DNA from: Micromonospora trifolii
GTDB taxonomy: Bacteria; Actinomycetota; Actinomycetes; Mycobacteriales; Micromonosporaceae
DNA length: 64,000 bases
Direction: 5' to 3'
NCBI RefSeq assembly: GCF_022229005.1
Contig: NZ_JAKKFD010000021.1
Span: forward strand, 124,001-188,000
Part shown: positions 61,058-64,000 of the stretch, piece after piece
How the letters are laid out: each line of letters begins with the position of its first letter
Numbering within the stretch: the first letter of the stretch is position 1
The notes under the pieces: generated by a model
Told to the model about the DNA's origin: nothing
Databases searched by the model: none
The model's input: the letters and a program-made list of their open reading frames with translations, nothing else
Position numbers and translations under genes: made by a program

Positions 61058-61121
61058 CGCTCCAGATTAGTCGGAAGGGTCCTGATAGGTTGCTCGGCCG
61101 GCGCGCTGGGGGAGGGGTCCG

Positions 61122-61499
61122 ATGGATGAGACGGTGTACGTGGGCAACGCGGGCGTCGACGGCGCCACCAACGCGGGTTGGCTGCTCGGGCACTTCGCGC
61201 CGTCGGGGGAGATCCGGCACAGCACCGACGTCGAGGTGAAGTGGGGCGTGCACCCGCCCGGGGAGGCCCGTTCGCGGTGGGCGACCGGCGAGGTGCGCAC
61301 CACTCTGCTCGTACTCGTCGAGGGGTGTTTCCGGGTGGAGTTGCCGGACCGGACGGTACGGCTGGCCGTGCCGGGCGACTACGTGGTGTGGGCTCGTGGG
61401 GTCGACCACTCCTGGTTCGCCGAGCGCTCGTCGGTGGTGTTGACAGTGCGGTGGCCCTCGCTGCCGGGCTACCGCGCGGACCCGCCGGTGCTGCGCTGA
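61122..61499 (+). CDS. Cupin-like protein
   Basis: 125 aa. The middle and C-terminal parts have a small beta-barrel pattern (LLVLVEGCFRVELPDRTVRLAVPGDYVVWARGVDHSWFAERSSVVLTVRW) like cupins, with His in GVDHSW. Only part of the usual metal set is visible. Function unknown. ATG with a GGGAGGGG site. Confidence 0.65.
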   Translation: MDETVYVGNAGVDGATNAGWLLGHFAPSGEIRHSTDVEVKWGVHPPGEARSRWATGEVRTTLLVLVEGCFRVELPDRTVRLAVPGDYVVWARGVDHSWFAERSSVVLTVRWPSLPGYRADPPVLR

Positions 61500-61611
61500 T
61501 TCACCCGTGCGGGTGACCCGTGTCCCACCAGGCGGAATTACCTACTAAACCTATAGGCTTTGCCGTCTAGAGTACGAGAGCACCCCGCCGAACGACCCGC
61601 GAGGAACCGCC
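61500..61611 (+). promoter_or_regulatory. Promoter region of the cysteine dioxygenase operon with CCTATAGG palindrome
   Basis: Contains CACCCG-TG-CGGGTG (61502-61515), a short hairpin that may end the cupin transcript, and a perfect 8-bp palindrome CCTATAGG (61550-61557) inside an AT-richer stretch. The palindrome could be an operator. Confidence 0.4.
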
Positions 61612-62067
61612 ATGACGCACCACCGCCCGGAGCCCGACCTGCTCACCGTTGCCGCCGGGTGGGCCGACCCGGGCGGTTGGCCGGTCGCGCTGCGCTTCGA
61701 TCCCGCCGAGCGCTGGTACGCCCGCCTCGCCGTCAGCGACGAGCACGAGGTGTGGGCGCTGAGCTGGCTGCCCGGGCAGGGCACCGACCTGCACGACCAC
61801 GGCGGCTCCTCCGGAGCGTTCCGGGTGGTCAGCGGCGCGCTCACCGAGGAGACGGTCAGCGCCGGTCGACTGCGCCCCCGACTGCTGCCGGCCGGCACGG
61901 GCCGCCGCTTCGGCCCCCGGCACGTGCACCAGGTGACCAACCAGGGCTCGGCGCCGGCGGTCAGCGTGCACGTCTACCGGCCGGCGCTGCTGCGGATGAC
62001 CCGCTATCACCTCCTCGACGGGCGGCTGCGGGTCGCCGAGGTCGCCGAGGCCGGCCGGTCCTGGTAG
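61612..62067 (+). CDS. Cysteine dioxygenase family protein
   Basis: 151 aa. The metal-binding cupin motif TDLHDHGGSSGAFRVVSGAL has His-x-His and the later His (GPRHVHQVTNQG). This matches bacterial cysteine dioxygenases, which oxidise cysteine to cysteine sulfinate using non-haem iron. First gene of an operon with a rhodanese-like protein, 43 nt downstream. Confidence 0.87.
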   Translation: MTHHRPEPDLLTVAAGWADPGGWPVALRFDPAERWYARLAVSDEHEVWALSWLPGQGTDLHDHGGSSGAFRVVSGALTEETVSAGRLRPRLLPAGTGRRFGPRHVHQVTNQGSAPAVSVHVYRPALLRMTRYHLLDGRLRVAEVAEAGRSW

Positions 62068-62110
62068 CCCGCGCGCACCGAGAACCCCTGTCACCGGAAG
62101 GAATCCGAGA

Positions 62111-62599
62111 ATGCAGATAACCGCCGAGCACTGTCCCGCCCCCGTGCCGCCACCGGGCTCCCGGGGCATCGACGAGATCCTGGCCGCCGCGCGGACCCGG
62201 CTGCGCCGGCTGGACCCGGAGCGGGCCCACCTGGCGTACCGGAGCGGAGCGTTGCTGGTCGACATCCGCCCGGCCGCGCAGCGGGCCGCGCACGGCGTGG
62301 TGCCGGGCTCGCTCATCGTCGAACGCAACGTGCTGGAGTGGCGCTTCGACCCCCGCTGCCCGGCCCGCCTGCCGCAGGCCGTCGACTACGACGTGCCGTT
62401 GGTGATCCTCTGCCAGGAGGGCTACACCTCGTCGCTGGCCGCCGCCGCGTTGCAGGACGTCGGCCTGCACCGGGCCACCGACGTGGTCGGTGGCTTCGCG
62501 GCCTGGCGGATCGCCGGCCTGCCGGCCCTCGGCCCGACCCCACTGCACCACCCCTCTCCCCTCGCGTCCCCGGTCAACGCCGGCTGGGCGCGCCACTGA
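62111..62599 (+). CDS. Rhodanese-like sulfurtransferase
   Basis: 162 aa. The single rhodanese domain has the active-site Cys in [14 protein letters not shown], preceded by [31 protein letters not shown]. Predicted to transfer sulfane sulfur, fitting its operon with cysteine dioxygenase. ATG with an AAGGAA site. Confidence 0.87.
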   Translation: MQITAEHCPAPVPPPGSRGIDEILAAARTRLRRLDPERAHLAYRSGALLVDIRPAAQRAAHGVVPGSLIVERNVLEWRFDPRCPARLPQAVDYDVPLVILCQEGYTSSLAAAALQDVGLHRATDVVGGFAAWRIAGLPALGPTPLHHPSPLASPVNAGWARH

Positions 62600-62649
62600 C
62601 CGTCACGCCACACCCGGCGTGGCGGGCGTACCGCCACTCAGGAGGCACC

Positions 62650-63195
62650 ATGTCCGTCGTCGCCATCCCCACGCGCCGCCACCCCGGTGTGCGTCCGCCG
62701 GCCCGTCCGCGCACCGGCCCCACCCTGACCATCACCCTCGACCTCGTCCCCGGGCCGTTGAGCCCCCGGCTGGCCCGGCTGGTGCAGCTGCTCGGCGAGC
62801 TGGCCGAATCGGGGGAGGGTCAACTGCGTGCGGTGGAGGACGCCACGTCGGGGCCGCGACCGGCCCCGCGCCCCGCCGCCCCGCCCGCCGAGGCGGACCA
62901 CGTCCGCATCCTGGCCGGCTCGCGGATGGTCCGCCAGGGCGACCGGGTCATCGCCCTGACCCGCATCGAGTACGAGCTGCTGCTGTTCCTGGCCGAGCGG
63001 CCCCGCCGGGTGTTCACCCGCCTGCAACTGCTCTCCAGCGTCTGGGGTTACGAGCACGCGGTGGCCCGGACGGTGGACGTGCACGTCCGCCGGCTGCGCG
63101 CCAAGCTGGCCGGCTCGGAGGTGGTCACCACCGTCTACGGCGTCGGTTACCGACTGGCCGACGAGGCCCCGATCAGCGTGGATCACAGCAGCTGA
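62650..63195 (+). CDS. Winged-helix (PhoB/OmpR-type) DNA-binding protein without receiver
   Basis: 181 aa. The C-terminal about 95 residues are an OmpR/PhoB effector domain: [49 protein letters not shown] and [12 protein letters not shown]. The N-terminal part ([21 protein letters not shown]) does not resemble a receiver domain. Activation must differ from classical two-component regulation. ATG with a GGAGG site. Paralogous to the next gene. Confidence 0.83.
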   Translation: MSVVAIPTRRHPGVRPPARPRTGPTLTITLDLVPGPLSPRLARLVQLLGELAESGEGQLRAVEDATSGPRPAPRPAAPPAEADHVRILAGSRMVRQGDRVIALTRIEYELLLFLAERPRRVFTRLQLLSSVWGYEHAVARTVDVHVRRLRAKLAGSEVVTTVYGVGYRLADEAPISVDHSS

Positions 63196-63442
63196 GCCCT
63201 GGTCCGGCGGCGATGTGACCGCCTGGTGAACCGGTCGGGGACCCCCGTAACGGGGCATCTCGACGACTCTGCTGTAATCATCAGGCCTCGTACGCAGAGC
63301 GAGCATCTGGCTCCGATGTGTTCGTCAATTGTCACATTCATGCAACGCAGCCGCCTCTTGACCCTCGCCCAGGCGCCGGGAAGCATCGATGAAGCGGCGT
63401 CCCGGGCCGTGGGGAGATACCCGGACCAGCCCAAGGAGGACC

Positions 63443-64000
63443 ATGTCGGTCAGCCCCGCCTCGTCGCGCGCCGGATGGCATACGTCCCAACCCGCGGTGC
63501 CCGGGCGACCTCCCGGCGGGCAGCGTCGCCCGGCGAACACCGCCGCGCCCGTGCTCACCGTGACGCTGTCCATCCCGCTCGCCTGTGAGGAGTCGCTGAC
63601 CCCGGCGGCACGTCGGCTGTTGGAGGCCGCTCGCGAGATGCTGGAGCGGGGCGAAGGCGTGATCATCGGCTCGGTTCCGGCCGAACGCCGCCCCGACCAG
63701 ACGCCCGCCAGCCGGTCGCCGGCCCGCCCGATCAGCCCGACCATTCCCGCCCTGCACATCCTCGCCTCGTCGCGCTCGGTGCTGCGCGACGAGGAGCCGC
63801 TGCCGCTGACCCGGCTGGAGTTCGACCTGCTCCTGCACCTGGTCGCCCACCCGCGCCGGGTGTTCACCCGGCTGCAACTGCTCAACGCCGTCTGGGGCTA
63901 CGAGCACGCCGGCGTACGCACCGTCGACGTGCACGTGCGTCGACTGCGCGGCAAGGTCGGCGTGGACGTCCCGCTGGTCACCACCGTCTACGGCGTGGGC
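63443..64000 (+). CDS. Second PhoB-type DNA-binding protein, C-terminus beyond the window
   Basis: At least 186 codons, open to the right edge. C-terminal part [48 protein letters not shown] and VTTVYGVG is very similar to the preceding protein. N-terminal half ([29 protein letters not shown]) is again not a receiver domain. ATG has an AAGGAGGA site. Tandem duplication. Confidence 0.85.
   Translation, partial: MSVSPASSRAGWHTSQPAVPGRPPGGQRRPANTAAPVLTVTLSIPLACEESLTPAARRLLEAAREMLERGEGVIIGSVPAERRPDQTPASRSPARPISPTIPALHILASSRSVLRDEEPLPLTRLEFDLLLHLVAHPRRVFTRLQLLNAVWGYEHAGVRTVDVHVRRLRGKVGVDVPLVTTVYGVG

Noticed and set aside
61018..61239. Small plus-strand ORF overlapping the ankyrin and cupin genes
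   Set aside because: Arg-rich shadow with no ribosome site of its own.

Overview
The window is high-GC DNA with dense short intergenic gaps, frequent GTG starts and typical actinobacterial families (SecA2, SigB/SigF-type sigma factor, GAF-ANTAR, STAS/HATPase fusion, Rv2629-type ribosome hibernation factor, DUF1996 secreted protein). Together with the rifamycin phosphotransferase and a class II lanthipeptide locus, this points to a soil actinomycete, most likely Micromonosporaceae (a Micromonospora-like genome). The genus is inference. No rRNA, tRNA, CRISPR array, prophage or intact insertion sequence was seen.

Layout. 1-2.6 kb: an rph-type rifampicin phosphotransferase, running off the left edge, with a rifamycin-associated element (RAE) in its promoter. 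2.7-9.4 kb: small housekeeping and membrane genes (DUF4396, MBL-fold hydrolase, TMEM175-type channel, DUF5990, winged-helix HTH_42 protein, DUF418). 9.5-18.8 kb: a compact class II lanthipeptide locus with precursor, LanM, a 60-aa membrane peptide, LanT with a C39 peptidase, a sulfotransferase fused to an SCP2-like domain, a DUF5819-like membrane protein, an HTTM-type membrane protein and a small convergent HTH regulator. 19-21.4 kb: a HEAT-repeat protein, a MerR-HEAT fusion and a lipoprotein. 21.4-32 kb: CBM6-DUF1996 secreted protein, GlxA-type regulator, glycogen-debranching-type enzyme, SCP2 protein, a decayed sialidase-like gene, an SRPBCC membrane protein and a zinc alcohol dehydrogenase. 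32-43 kb: a decayed GNAT gene, LD-carboxypeptidase, GCS2 ligase, ribosome hibernation factor overlapping a pyruvate-oxidase-type ThDP enzyme, haem-oxygenase-like protein and a CDGSH protein. 43-48 kb: a sigma factor fused to a STAS domain, CtaD, and a STAS-HATPase protein. 48-56.7 kb: two sugar transferases divergent from an oxidoreductase pair, then an ABC exporter and SecA2. 56.7-64 kb: GAF-ANTAR regulator, DUF2231, HhH peptide, methyltransferase, DUF3500, ankyrin protein, cysteine dioxygenase-rhodanese pair and two tandem receiver-less PhoB-type DNA-binding proteins.

Themes. (1) The lanthipeptide core has three evenly built Ser/Thr-x-x-Cys units and no tyrosine, yet the locus carries a sulfotransferase-SCP2 fusion, so an unusual modification is possible. 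(2) Three genes (STAS-HATPase, the leader of GAF-ANTAR, DUF2231) each have a GTTT-N16-GGGTAG promoter. This is the pattern read by the SigB/SigF class, and such a sigma factor is encoded in the same window. (3) About a dozen genes show a TANNNT-like hexamer 6-8 nt before the start codon and often no Shine-Dalgarno, suggesting leaderless transcripts. These were used to choose starts.
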